DNA of 44,187 nucleotides from Kineococcus vitellinus. Lineage in GTDB: Bacteria > Actinomycetota > Actinomycetes > Actinomycetales > Kineococcaceae. The DNA is taken from the NCBI RefSeq assembly GCF_009906315.1, contig NZ_JAAALL010000002.1:1-44187 (forward strand), given 5' to 3'. Made by a program: the position numbers and the translations under genes. Shown here in pieces: positions 25,848 through 34,045 of the stretch. The stretch's first letter is position 1. Every line of letters begins with the position of its first letter. The notes under the pieces are model-generated. The model was given only the letters and a program-made list of their open reading frames with translations. It was not told where the DNA came from and did not search any database.

Positions 25848-26054
25848 CGCACCGCGGCCGATGACGGCTTCGCGCTCGGCGTCGACTCGCGCACCAGCGC
25901 CGGAGGCACCGCACCTGCTCAGCGCAAGGAGCTCAACGAGGTGGCGACCGAAGACTTGACCCGACCGAGCGCCGCTGTCGCCGGCATCGGATCCGCGCTC
26001 ACCGCTGCCACCGAGCGCCTGCTCTCCGACGCCCGGGCCGTGGCCGGTCGTTGA
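25848..26054 (+). pseudogene. Coding remnant of unknown protein (3' fragment)
   Basis: After a TAG at 25845-25847 one frame reads coherently to a TGA at 26052-26054, including DDGFALGVDSRTSAGG, LNEVATEDLTRPSAAVAGIG and ALTAATERLLSDARAVAGR. Codons are GC-ending and the end is an amphipathic helix. No ATG and no ribosome-binding site, so it looks like the tail of a lost gene. Family not recognised. Confidence 0.3.
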
Positions 26055-26104
26055 CCAAGGTGCTGGACGCGCTCCGGGTGATCGGGGACGGCGCTGGCGG
26101 GGTC

Positions 26105-26480
26105 GGGGTGAGTGGTTAGCGCCGCGGGCGGACGCTGCAGACTTCCCTCGAGCGCGAGGCTCGGGTAGAGGTGGGGCGGTGGTCTCTGGCACGGTGACGT
26201 TGCAGACGGCGATGTCGCCTCCTCGGGCAGGCTGTCCGGCACCGCGCACGTGCACGCTCAAGCCTGACGGTGCGGCCTCCACGTCCTCGATGCCCGGGAC
26301 GATCAGCTCGGCGGAGCGCAGGCTGGTGGTGAAGGCCTGCGGGATCAGGGCACGGTCGCGAACCTCGGCGAAGCCCCCCCGCCGGGCAGGCCTCCACGGC
26401 GGCGGGTGTTCGCTCGACGTCCCGGCACGACGTCTCGCTCGTCGGATCTCCGGTGGGTGGGGAGCGCCGATGGGGGATCC
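26105..26480 (-). pseudogene. Frameshifted hypothetical gene
   Basis: Two minus-strand frames join at a 7-nt C run (26374-26380 on the plus strand). The upstream part includes GDPTSETSCRDVERTPAAVE then ACPAGG; after a one-base shift the text continues as FAEVRDRALIPQAFTTSLRS, AELIVPGIEDVEAAPSGLSV and HVRGAGQPARGGDIAVCNVT. Dropping one base from the run restores a continuous frame, so this is either a sequencing error or a fresh frameshift. No family recognised; ends are approximate. Confidence 0.35.
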
Positions 26481-26689
26481 GCCTCATCCTCTCGCTCACC
26501 GTGGTCAGCGACCTGCACGCCGCGGAAGTGGAGCGCATCGTGGCGGCACAGCCCTTCGCCGACGTGCAGGAGAGCGCCAGCCACCACCTGCTGTACCGGG
26601 CTTCTCGGCTGCTGGTCATCGGGCAGGTGCGCCGCACCGGCCCGCGCAGGGTCAGCGTCCGCGCCCTGCGGCTGCACGCCGTGCCGTGA
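26453..26689 (+). CDS. Small hypothetical protein
   Basis: 78 codons from GTG 26453, with GC-ending codons through LILSLTVVSDLHAAEVERIV and SASHHLLYRASRLLVIGQVR. Its stop overlaps the start of the next gene (GTGA), which supports both being real. Start uncertain, and it would overlap the 5' part of the minus-strand frameshifted gene slightly. No family recognised; soluble, mixed alpha/beta appearance. Confidence 0.5.
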   Translation: MGGERRWGIRLILSLTVVSDLHAAEVERIVAAQPFADVQESASHHLLYRASRLLVIGQVRRTGPRRVSVRALRLHAVP

Positions 26690-26973
26690 AGCTCACCCCT
26701 CGGCACCTGTGCCTCATCGCCGTGGTGTTCGCCCTGACCACCCCACCACGGCGGCCCGCGGCGGTCCTGCTCGCCCTGGCCGGCGCCGGGCTCGCGGCCG
26801 TCTGGATCGTCCTGACCCACCAGGGCGGCGTGCGCGCCGACGAGACCGGAACCAGCGGCACCGTCCTCGAGGACGTCGTGTGGCTGGTCGCTGCCGCCGC
26901 CTTCAGCGTCACCTCCCTGGTCCTCGGTGCACGGCACGGCCGGCACCACGCACCGCGGCAGGCAGGGTCGTGA
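26686..26973 (+). CDS. Small membrane protein
   Basis: 95 residues from GTG 26686, coupled to the preceding gene by GTGA. Three hydrophobic stretches are visible: LCLIAVVFALTT, AAVLLALAGAGLAAVWIVLT and VVWLVAAAAFSVTSLVLGA, with a charged loop (RADETG) between the second and third. No motif of a known transporter. Probably a two-gene unit with 26453-26689. Confidence 0.6.
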   Translation: MKLTPRHLCLIAVVFALTTPPRRPAAVLLALAGAGLAAVWIVLTHQGGVRADETGTSGTVLEDVVWLVAAAAFSVTSLVLGARHGRHHAPRQAGS

Positions 26974-27007
26974 CGATCGAGTGGGCTGAACTGGCCGAGG
27001 CGCCGCG

Positions 27008-27279
27008 TCAGGCGGCGCAGTCGTTGCAGACCAGCTGCCCAGCGCCGATGTCGGAGCTGTCGTGCAGCCGGCTGCGGTGCTTGACCAGGAAGCAGCTGGC
27101 GCAGGTGAACCCGTCCTGCTGGCGCGGCAGCACCCGCACCGTCAGCTCCGCACCGGACAGCTCCGCACCGGACAGGTCCGCACCGGGCGGCTCGAAGCCC
27201 TCCGCGGCCTCTGCCTCGTCCTCATCGACCGGGCGGACGAGGTCTTGTCGGTGCGGTGGGACTTCAGCTCCTCCGGATG
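27008..27279 (-). pseudogene. DUF4193 zinc-ribbon-like protein, frameshifted and 5'-truncated
   Basis: The C-terminal frame reads VDEDEAEAAEGFEPPGADLS, ELTVRVLPRQQDGFTCASCF and LVCNDCAA, the hallmark end of actinobacterial DUF4193 with CxxC...CxxC. The family's upstream part, PEELKSHRTDKTSSA, is encoded in another frame (about 27236-27279), so one base is gained or lost near 27229-27236. The usual MATDYDAPR start is missing and a stop lies just before PEELK. Three 15-nt units at 27144-27188 (AGCTCCGCACCGGAC twice, then a variant) expand the protein by SGAEL. DUF4193 is normally about 100 residues and nearly universal in actinobacteria, so this may be a second, decaying copy. Confidence 0.75.
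27144..27188. repeat. 15-nt tandem repeat, three units, inside the DUF4193 remnant
   Basis: Units 27144-27158 and 27159-27173 are identical; 27174-27188 differs at two positions. The repeat is in frame with the C-terminal DUF4193 text and encodes a repeated LSGAE. Confidence 0.85.
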
Positions 27280-27517
27280 TCACCGGTGGTGCCGTGGAGA
27301 GCGGCCGGCGACGCGGGGAATGCCGGTGCGGTGTCAGCGTTGTAGAGGGTGATCGACCTGCTGCATGTCCCCGGGCCTCACCTTCAGCCACCTCGAGTGG
27401 CCACTCGCCGAGAGGCGACTGCCGGGTCGGTCAGCACGCGCGCGGCCGCCGGGTCCTCACGACCCGGCGGCCGTCGTGCGTCTGCGCCCGGCACGCTCAG
27501 GCACCTGCGCTGCCGGG

Positions 27518-27821
27518 GTGCACCAACCGTTCCGCCACGAGCACGCCTCCTGGGCCTGGGCGCGGAACCCGCGCGCGGAGCTGATGAGCCAGGACGGGGA
27601 CCTGCTGCTGTGGTCGGCGCGGGGGCTGCCGCTGCTGGTCGCCGCCGCTGCTGACCCGGCGTGCCCCGCGCAGGAACTGCGCGCTCACCGTGCTGGAGGA
27701 CTTCGCCCGCGCGGTGGTGCAGCGCGAGGACGCCGCGGGCTGCCCAGCTGAGCTGTCGGTGCTGCAGGAGGCGGCGGCCGAGACACCGACTGCCAGCCGG
27801 TGCACGGAGCGCCAGGACTGA
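27518..27821 (+). pseudogene. Frameshifted hypothetical gene
   Basis: From GTG 27518 the frame gives HASWAWARNPRAELMSQDGD and LLLWSARGLPLLVAAAADPA. After a one-base shift near 27665-27672 the text continues NCALTVLEDFARAVVQREDA and AELSVLQEAAAETPTASR to a TGA at 27819-27821. Both halves have coherent GC-ending codons and an alpha-helical look. No family recognised. Could be an intact gene with a sequencing error. Confidence 0.4.
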
Positions 27822-28049
27822 TCGAAGCTCCCGATGAGGGCGGGGCGAGCATCAGGGCCGCTGCAGACCCTGCAGAAAGTCGGTTGCGCCTCCTGCCGAG
27901 TGTGGTGACACTGGAATCTCCGGTGGCGGAAGAGGAGGGCCGTGCGGTGGAGATCTTCGAGCGTCTGGCGCTGACCGCGCGCTGACCCGTCGACCCGCCC
28001 TGCCTGCGGCTCCGGTGTCAGCGTTCCCGCTGACCCCCGAGGAGCCCTC

Positions 28050-29687
28050 GTGCCCGCAGCACCGTCCATCGTCTTCTCCGACGTCAGTCTGACCTGGTCC
28101 GACGGCGTACCCGCCCTGACGGGCATCACCGGCAGCTTCGGTGCCGGTCGCACCGGTCTGGTCGGTCTCAACGGTTCCGGCAAGTCGACACTGCTGCGCC
28201 TGGCCGCCGGGGAGCTGACGCCCTCCGCGGGAACGGTGATCGTCTCCGGGGACGTCGCCCACCTCCCGCAAACCCTCCCCCTGCACGTCGGGGCCCGCGT
28301 GGTGGACCTGCTGGGCGTCGGTGCTCAGGTCGATGCGGTGCGGGCCATCGAGTCCGGCGACACGGCCGAGCGCCATTTCGACGCCGTCGGCCAGGAATGG
28401 GACGTCGAGGCCCGGGCTGTCGCCGCACTCGCAGAGCTCGGCCTCCCGGCGGACGCGCTGGAGCGGTCCGTGGGGCAGATCTCCGGTGGGGAGGCCTTGC
28501 TGGTCGCGGTGGCCGGCCTGCGGCTGAGGGCGGCGCCGATCACACTGCTGGACGAGCCGACGAACAACCTCGACCGCGACGCCCGCACCCGCCTCGCTGA
28601 GCAGGTCCGCACATGGCGCGGTGCGCTGGTGGTGGTCAGCCACGACACCACGCTGCTGGAGCTGATGGATGAGACCGCTGAACTGCACCGTGCCCGCCTG
28701 AGCACCGTCGAGGGTCCCTACAGCGCCTACCGCGCGCATGTCGAGGCCGAGCAGAGCGCCGCCCAGCAGGACGAACGCACCGCGCAGCAGGCCCTGCGCC
28801 GCGAGCGGCGCCAACGGGTCGTGGCGGAGACGGTGCTGGCACGCCGGGCCCGCTACGCCCGCACCGACCACGAGAACAAGCGCAAACCCAAGATCGTGAT
28901 GAACCAGCGGCGCACCGAGGCCCAGGTCTCGGCGGGCAAGCTGCGTGCAGGCCTGGACGGCGACGTCGAGCGCGCACGGGCGGCCCTGTGTGAGGCAGCC
29001 GACCGTGTCCGCGACGACGCGCACATCCACCCCGAGCTGCCCGACCCCGTCGTGCCGGGCGGTCGCCGGCTGCTGGAACTGCACGACCGCGAGCGCACCC
29101 ACGTGGTCCGAGGCCCGGAACGGGTCGCTCTGACCGGTCCCAACGGCGTGGGCAAGACCACGCTGCTGGAAGACCTCGTGCGCAGCACGCCCCGCCGCCG
29201 CCAGCTGGTCGCCGGCCCGGCTCCTGGCTCGACGGGCGGTCCCTGGGCGGTTGCGCACACCGACCACATCGGCTACCTCGCCCAGCGCAGCGACGAACTC
29301 GACGAGCACGCCAGCATCCTCGACGTCGTACGCGCTGCCGCACCCCACCGCCCACCGCAACAGGTCCGCAGCGCCCTGGCGCGCTTCCTGCTGCGCGCTG
29401 ACGCCGTTCACCGCCAGGTCGCCACCCTCTCCGGCGGTGAGCGCTTCCGGGTCGCCCTGGCCCGGCTGCTGCTGGCCGACCCACCCCCGCAGCTCCTGGT
29501 CCTGGACGAGCCCACCAACCACCTCGACGTCCAGACCGTCGACCAGCTCGTCGCGGCCTTGACCGCCTACCGCGGCGGTCTGCTCGTCGTCAGCCACGAC
29601 GACGCCTTCCTGGCCCGCCTGCACCTGAGCAACCGCCTGGAACTGAGCCGCGACGGAACGCTCACCGAGCACGCCCTGCCCACCTGA
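28050..29687 (+). CDS. ABC-F family ATP-binding protein (duplicated ABC domain)
   Basis: 545 residues from GTG 28050 with GAGGAG 5 nt upstream. Two ABC cassettes and no membrane segments: NBD1 with Walker A GLNGSGKS (39-46), signature SGGE (145-148) and Walker B LLDEPTNNLD (166-175); NBD2 with Walker A GPNGVGKT (363-370), LSGGE (about 454-458) and LVLDEPTNHLD (ending at 493). The about 80-residue charged helical linker between them (RRERRQRVVAETVLARRARY and on) is the P-site tRNA-interaction motif of ABC-F proteins. These act on ribosomes as translation factors or antibiotic-resistance factors (Msr/Vga/OleB type). Which of the two applies cannot be read from the sequence. Confidence 0.92.
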   Translation: MPAAPSIVFSDVSLTWSDGVPALTGITGSFGAGRTGLVGLNGSGKSTLLRLAAGELTPSAGTVIVSGDVAHLPQTLPLHVGARVVDLLGVGAQVDAVRAIESGDTAERHFDAVGQEWDVEARAVAALAELGLPADALERSVGQISGGEALLVAVAGLRLRAAPITLLDEPTNNLDRDARTRLAEQVRTWRGALVVVSHDTTLLELMDETAELHRARLSTVEGPYSAYRAHVEAEQSAAQQDERTAQQALRRERRQRVVAETVLARRARYARTDHENKRKPKIVMNQRRTEAQVSAGKLRAGLDGDVERARAALCEAADRVRDDAHIHPELPDPVVPGGRRLLELHDRERTHVVRGPERVALTGPNGVGKTTLLEDLVRSTPRRRQLVAGPAPGSTGGPWAVAHTDHIGYLAQRSDELDEHASILDVVRAAAPHRPPQQVRSALARFLLRADAVHRQVATLSGGERFRVALARLLLADPPPQLLVLDEPTNHLDVQTVDQLVAALTAYRGGLLVVSHDDAFLARLHLSNRLELSRDGTLTEHALPT

Positions 29688-29983
29688 ACGACTCGGAGAA
29701 CCTGACTCGCCGGAGTCGATGAACAGGCGGCTGTGCTCGGCGCCGTTGAGCACGTGCAGCGCCGGCTCGTCCTCGTGGAGCCTGCACATCAGCTGCAGAG
29801 GAGCAAGGGCCTCGAGCCGACGCTGGCACCCGCCCGGCCACACCTCCTGCGCCGGAGCCATCGCGTCCTGAGCGTGCGCAGCGCCAGGCGGCGCGGGTGC
29901 AGCAGTCGGTGTACCGGCCGGCTCCCCGGTCGGGGTGGTGGCATGAGTGCCGGCTCAGGTGCCGGTCGCCAGTGGCTAGGTCG
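29688..29983. other. Intergenic stretch with a possible coding fossil
   Basis: On the minus strand from an ATG at 29861 the text MAPAQEVWPGGCQRRLEALA then LQLMCRLHEDEPALHVLNGA and EHSRLFIDSGE reads coherently for about 55 codons, before running into sequence antisense to the ABC-F gene. It may be the fragment of a lost gene. A small GACTC/GAGTC hairpin lies near 29704-29717. Confidence 0.3.
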
Positions 29984-30433
29984 TCAGCGGGGATCGAGGC
30001 GGCGGCGAGGGTGGGAGGACGCTGGAGCGGTGCTGCTGCTGGGCCGAGACGCCGTTGCGCACGTCGACCGAGGCTCTCCGGCGGGTCGTGGTGAGGCAGG
30101 CGCAGCCTGGTCAACCTGGCCGTCAACGCCAGTGCCTGACCACACCACCTGATCAGCGGTGAGCCGTGGGAACTGCTGGTTCCACCACCGCCGCCAGCGG
30201 TGGCACTCCGCTAGCGGGCCGTACCCCTGGGACGCACCGGCCGACCTCGGCGCGAAGACCGGGAAGTGTTGCGAGGGCAGCGGCCGGGACCGACGCCGGA
30301 TGGTGCGCGCCCAGCGCGAGATGGCGTTGAGCGCCGACGCCGCCGACGCCCAGGCGGTACCGGCCCGAAGCACCCGCACTGACCCTGATCGAAGCAGTCG
30401 CGGTTCGACCCATCCACCGGGGTCATCGGTCAT
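29984..30433 (-). CDS. Hypothetical protein, doubtful
   Basis: 149 codons from ATG 30433, with moderately GC-ending codons. The first 90 residues (VEPRLLRSGSVRVLRAGTAW, LNAISRWARTIRRR, CHRWRRWWNQQFPRL) are Arg/Trp-rich; the rest looks like random high-GC translation. No clear ribosome-binding site and no family recognised. It may be a fragment. Confidence 0.22.
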   Translation of the reverse strand: MTDDPGGWVEPRLLRSGSVRVLRAGTAWASAASALNAISRWARTIRRRSRPLPSQHFPVFAPRSAGASQGYGPLAECHRWRRWWNQQFPRLTADQVVWSGTGVDGQVDQAAPASPRPAGEPRSTCATASRPSSSTAPASSHPRRRLDPR

Positions 30434-30486
30434 CGGATCCTTCGACGGGGGTGCGGTTGAACGCCGCACCGCGACGCCCCCAGGTG

Positions 30487-31137
30487 TCAGCTGCTCGGGT
30501 GCGCCGGCCCGCCGGCCCGCCGACCCGGCCGGGGCCGGACGGTTCGTCCCTGGCGGAGGGGGTCGGCTGTCTGGGTCCGGCACCCGGCGAGGAGGCGGGC
30601 CACCATCTGCCTCGCCTCGTCCTTGCCGTAGTCGGGCCCGAGGATCGACAGGTTCCCCACCGCGCGCAGCAGCGTGAGCGCCTCGACCTGCGGGTCGATC
30701 TGCCCGGCCTCCTGGCCGGCCGCGAGCAGGGACGCACAGGCCGGGACCAGTTCGTCGAGGATCAGAGCGTGCAGGCTCGCCAGGCCGGGGTCCTCCGAGA
30801 GCAGGGCTTCGCTGAGGCCGTGCTTGGTCACCAGGAAGTCCACGAAGGCCGCCATCCACCGCTCCAGCGCCTCCACCGCGGGGATGGGTTGCGCCAGCAA
30901 CGCCGCCGCGAGGGCCGTGCACTCGTGGACCTGGTGGCGGTAGACGGCGCTGACCAGGTCCGCGCGGGTGGGGAAGTGGCGGTAGAGCGTGCCCACGCCC
31001 ACCCCGGCGCGCTCGGCGATGTCGCGCACGGGCGCCTGCACGCCGCGCTCGACGAAGGCCGCCGTCGCCGCGCTCAGCAGCGCCTCGCGGCTGCGTCGCA
31101 TGCCGGCCTGGCGCACTCCGGTCGTGGGGGTCACCAC
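30487..31137 (-). CDS. TetR/AcrR family transcriptional regulator
   Basis: 216 residues from GTG 31137. The N-terminal helix-turn-helix is clear: RRSREALLSAATAAFVERGV, then VRDIAERAGVGVGTLYRHFP followed by TRADL (about 14-60). The remaining alpha-helical ligand-binding part (VEALERWMAAFVDFLVTKHG, LLRAVGNLSILGPDYG) fits the family's usual length. The last about 25 residues are Arg/Pro-rich and low in complexity. Transcribed divergently from the alpha/beta hydrolase, with two matching 17-bp operators in the gap, so it most likely represses itself and the hydrolase. Confidence 0.9.
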   Translation of the reverse strand: MVTPTTGVRQAGMRRSREALLSAATAAFVERGVQAPVRDIAERAGVGVGTLYRHFPTRADLVSAVYRHQVHECTALAAALLAQPIPAVEALERWMAAFVDFLVTKHGLSEALLSEDPGLASLHALILDELVPACASLLAAGQEAGQIDPQVEALTLLRAVGNLSILGPDYGKDEARQMVARLLAGCRTQTADPLRQGRTVRPRPGRRAGGPAHPSS

Positions 31138-31151
31138 GGCCTCCCTTGCTC

Positions 31152-31168
31152 GCGGAACAGTGTTCCGC
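31152..31168. promoter_or_regulatory. Operator O1 between TetR and hydrolase genes
   Basis: GCGGAACAGTGTTCCGC is a perfect 17-bp inverted repeat centred on 31160, 15 nt from the TetR start. It is the natural binding site for the divergent TetR protein; this is inference from position and symmetry. Confidence 0.75.
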
Positions 31169-31176
31169 TAACTTTG

Positions 31177-31193
31177 GCGGAACGACGCTCCGC
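31177..31193. promoter_or_regulatory. Operator O2 between TetR and hydrolase genes
   Basis: GCGGAACGACGCTCCGC shares both half-site cores (GCGGAAC / CTCCGC) with O1 and lies 25 bp centre-to-centre from it. The outer bases extend the symmetry (TGGCGGA...TCCGCCA, 31175-31195). Nearer the hydrolase gene. Confidence 0.65.
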
Positions 31194-31231
31194 CAGTGTG
31201 GCAGAGCCGACTCCTCCGCGAAGGACATCCC

Positions 31232-32176
31232 GTGCCCCAAGCCCTCGACCGCCGGCTCATCGCGGTCAAGCCCATCACCGTGCCCACCACCGGCCGCGGC
31301 GTCCACCGCGACATCGAGCGCGGCACCGAGCGCGGCATCCCCCTGCAGGTGAAGGTCACCGCACCCGCCGACGGCACCGACCTGCCCGTTCTCGTCTTCT
31401 CCCACGGCAACGCCTGGTCCATGGACGGCTACGGACCCCTGGTGGACCGCTGGGCCGCCGCCGGCTTCGTCGTCGTCCAGCCCACCCACCTGGACTCCCG
31501 CCGCCACGGCATCGGCCTCGACGACCCCCGCTTCCGCACCATCTGGCGGGTGCGCATCGCCGACCTGCACGCCGTCCTGGACACCCTCGACGACGTCCTC
31601 GAGCAGGTCCCCGAACTTCCTACCCGGGTGAATGCGGGTCGTGTCGCCGTCGTCGGGCACTCCTGGGGCGGGCAGAGCGCCGCAGCCCTGCTCGGAGCCC
31701 GGGTCCTGGACGCCGAGGGCACCCCGGGGGAGGACTTCACCCACCCCTCGGTCACGGCCGGCGCGCTGATCGCCACCACCGGCACCGGCGACACCCTGAC
31801 GCCGTTCGCGCTGGAGCACCTGCCGTTCATGCGCCCGGACTACACCGGCATGACCACTCCCGCCCTGGTGATCGCCGGCGGCGAGGACCGCTCGGCGATG
31901 TCCACCCGAGGACCGGACTGGTTCACCGACGCCTACCACCTCAGCCCTGCCCCCAAGCGGCTGCTGATCATCGCCGACGGCGAGCACACCTTGGGCGGCG
32001 TCGCCGGCGAAGCCGTGCGCGAGACCAGCGACGAGGACCCCGAGCGCGTCGCCCTGGTCGCCGACGCCGTGGCCGCCTACCTCCTCGACGTCCTCGGCGG
32101 CGACTCCACCGCCTGGCAGGACCTGCACGAGCGGGCCGCCGCCGGTTCGGCTGCCTTCAGCATCGAGGGCAAGTAG
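31232..32176 (+). CDS. Alpha/beta hydrolase (PAF-acetylhydrolase/chlorophyllase-like)
   Basis: 314 residues. GTG 31232 is preferred over an upstream ATG (31196) that lies next to the operators and lacks a ribosome-binding site; GAAGGA precedes the GTG. Motifs: oxyanion region LPVLVFSHGNAWSMDGY (about 52-68), nucleophile elbow GHSWGG with Ser 144, acid candidate in VIAGGEDRS (about 211-219) and a His in GEHTLGG (about 250-256). No signal peptide. Substrate unknown. Regulated, by inference, by the divergent TetR protein through O1/O2. Confidence 0.88.
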   Translation: MPQALDRRLIAVKPITVPTTGRGVHRDIERGTERGIPLQVKVTAPADGTDLPVLVFSHGNAWSMDGYGPLVDRWAAAGFVVVQPTHLDSRRHGIGLDDPRFRTIWRVRIADLHAVLDTLDDVLEQVPELPTRVNAGRVAVVGHSWGGQSAAALLGARVLDAEGTPGEDFTHPSVTAGALIATTGTGDTLTPFALEHLPFMRPDYTGMTTPALVIAGGEDRSAMSTRGPDWFTDAYHLSPAPKRLLIIADGEHTLGGVAGEAVRETSDEDPERVALVADAVAAYLLDVLGGDSTAWQDLHERAAAGSAAFSIEGK

Positions 32177-32269
32177 CTCCTGCGCGCACCGACGCCACCG
32201 CTGGGACTGGCCAGGCGGAGCACGAGGCGGCCCCGTGGCCGATCGCCTGCAGCACGACCTCCAAGGGTG

Positions 32270-32538
32270 TCCCGGATTCCCGGGCGAGTGCATCCCGACG
32301 GGGTGGGCGGGCGTTCCCAGCTCGGTGGTGGCGCGCTGGTGGAGGTCCACGCAGGGGGCGAAGCGCACCGCCGGGCCGCCGATGACGGCGAGCACGATGC
32401 GCGAGCCGTAGCGGGCGGTGGTGCTCGCCGAGGGCGATGACGTCGAGGCCGACCTCGTCGGCCAGCACCGCCTCCTGCAGCGTGGCGCGGGTGGCGCCGG
32501 CGTGAGGGAGCCTGGGTGGTCTCACCCGTCGTGCTCAC
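32270..32538 (-). pseudogene. Luciferase-like monooxygenase remnant with internal deletion
   Basis: On the minus strand, N-terminal text ATLQEAVLADEVGLDVIALG followed by EHHR (typical start of flavin-dependent luciferase-like monooxygenases) is joined near 32410, in a different frame, to text of the family's late region: VLAVIGGPAVRFAPCVDLHQ, RATTELG and PVGMHSPG. Roughly 150 residues between them are missing. The GTG at 32538 with STTGETTQAPSRR may be the original start, in yet another frame. The remnant overlaps the 3' end of the truncated S15 gene. Non-functional by structure. Confidence 0.7.
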
Positions 32539-33622
32539 GGTGCTCGCTCCTTCGACGGTTGATCTGGGCGCCGCTGTGTGCGGCCGGTTCCGCGATGGTG
32601 GACCGGCGGTGCTCGCCCCCGGTGGGCAGGGTGAACGAGGCGGTGCCCTCGGCGATCCGTCCGCCGTGGACCAGCAGGTAGGTGTCGAGGTAGGCCGCTC
32701 GCCCGCCTGCGAGGGGCACGTCGTCCGAGGGGTCGTCCAGCTCCAGGCTCAGGCGCACGTCGTCGACCGCGACCTCTCCACCGGAGGGGGAGGACATCCA
32801 GTCCTCGGCGCGGAAGTCCGTCGACGGCTGGACGGTCCCGATCTCCACCGCCAGGGTGTGCCCGGCCGGCAGCAGCCAATCGGTGGAGCGCATCTCCAGC
32901 GTCGTCTCCCCGGCCTGCAGGTGGGACACCTGCTGGTTGACCATGACGGAGGTCTCGTCGGGTGCGATGTCGTGCAGTCGCACCATGACGCTCCCACGGT
33001 CACCGGTCCGCAGGCTCACCACCGGTGTTCCCGTGATGCGGGTGGCCTCGCCCACGGGTTCGGAGCGCCGCAGGAAGCTGGACCCGTCGTCGGCGACCGC
33101 GAGGTCGGAGCGTCTGCCGTCGTCGGTGCACGTCCCGCTCCCCAGGCGGACGACCACCCGGTCGTCGACGGCCGGCCAGCGGTCCTGAGCGCGCCACGAC
33201 CCGGTGCTGTCCTGCACGGCGAAGGCAGGCGCCGGCGCCTGCGGCGCCAGGCCCTTGAGGTGCTCGTCGTAGGAGGCGATCACCTCGTCGAACCACCCCT
33301 CGCGCCCCATGAGGAGCTCGCCGTCCGGGCCGCGACCGCTCGCGCTGACGTGGTCCCACTGCCCCAGCCACCCGCGCTGCGGTCCGTCGTGGTTTCGCAG
33401 GTAGGTCTGCATCGACTGCGCCTCGGTGTTCCACTCGAGGAACCCCTGGGTGAGCAGCAGCGGTGCATCGCTGCCCTTCGCCATCTCCGGCAGGTCCCTG
33501 GCGTCCCAGAACCCGGTGTCCGCCCCGGGGGTCTTGTAGCGGTTGAGCATGTCCGGGATGCAGGAGGGGTCCGAGAGCTCCCACGCCGCGTTCTCGCGGT
33601 AGCGCGGGAGGTCGTGGGGCAT
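32522..33622 (-). pseudogene. CocE/NonD (S15-like) hydrolase, 5'-truncated
   Basis: 366 codons from ATG 33622 cover the middle and C-terminal parts of an Xaa-Pro dipeptidyl-peptidase/CocE-type protein. Visible are DAPLLLTQGFLEWNTEAQ, RGWLGQWDHV (the family's late catalytic-His region) and a C-terminal jelly-roll with TRITGTPVVSL, VMVRLHDIAP and FRAEDWMSSPSGGEVAVDD. Family members have about 550-650 residues with the nucleophile Ser in the first third; that part and any signal peptide are missing upstream of 33622, where no frame continues the family text. The remaining frame is intact, so a truncated protein could still be made. Confidence 0.72.
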
Positions 33623-33881
33623 CCGTGCCGGTGCAGCGGTGGACGTCGCAGTGGTGGCGGGGATCGAGCGCGGCGTGCTGACGGTCGTCGACGGGGCCGT
33701 CCGGCGGCGCCGGGACGCTCGGGGAGGCGTCGGGCCGCAGCCGCCGCTCCCGCCTCGTGCGGGGGATCGTGCCGCTCGCCGCCCGTCAGCGTCAGGAGCG
33801 GCGCGGTGCCGCTGTGGTCCCGGTGCCGGCGCCCCGGAACCCCGACCCGGCACCGTCCGCCGCGTGCACCGTCGGCGCGAG

Positions 33882-33907
33882 TTGCCCGTGTTCCGGGAAC
33901 ACGGTGT
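33882..33907 (+). promoter_or_regulatory. Shared 26-nt element, copy A
   Basis: TTGCC, 13 nt ending CCGGGAA, then CACGGTGT. It contains the perfect 19-bp palindrome CCGTGTTCCGGGAACACGG (33886-33904). Lies 139 nt before the quinone-oxidoreductase start, oriented towards it. Copies B-E share the layout and spacing. Confidence 0.7.
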
Positions 33908-34045
33908 TTGCTGGAGCGGTGATCGGCCCCCGGAGGACGCGTCGCGCTTCGCGCGACCGGACCGCGATCCTGCGCGGTCCGACCACAGGGGTGGTCGGCG
34001 TCCCCGCGGCGCGCTCGCGCCGGTCTCTCCAGAGGAGGAGCCCCG

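Noticed and set aside
30451-32385. 644-codon plus-strand frame
   Set aside because: Antisense to TetR and out of frame with the hydrolase; Arg/His/Pro-rich shadow.
29984-32395. 803-codon minus-strand frame spanning the TetR and hydrolase region
   Set aside because: It runs antisense to the hydrolase and out of frame through TetR; only its ends coincide with short coding remnants, described separately.
33886-33904. LexA/SOS box
   Set aside because: The actinobacterial SOS box is TCGAAC-N4-GTTCGA; the palindrome here has a different core and extra conserved flanks.
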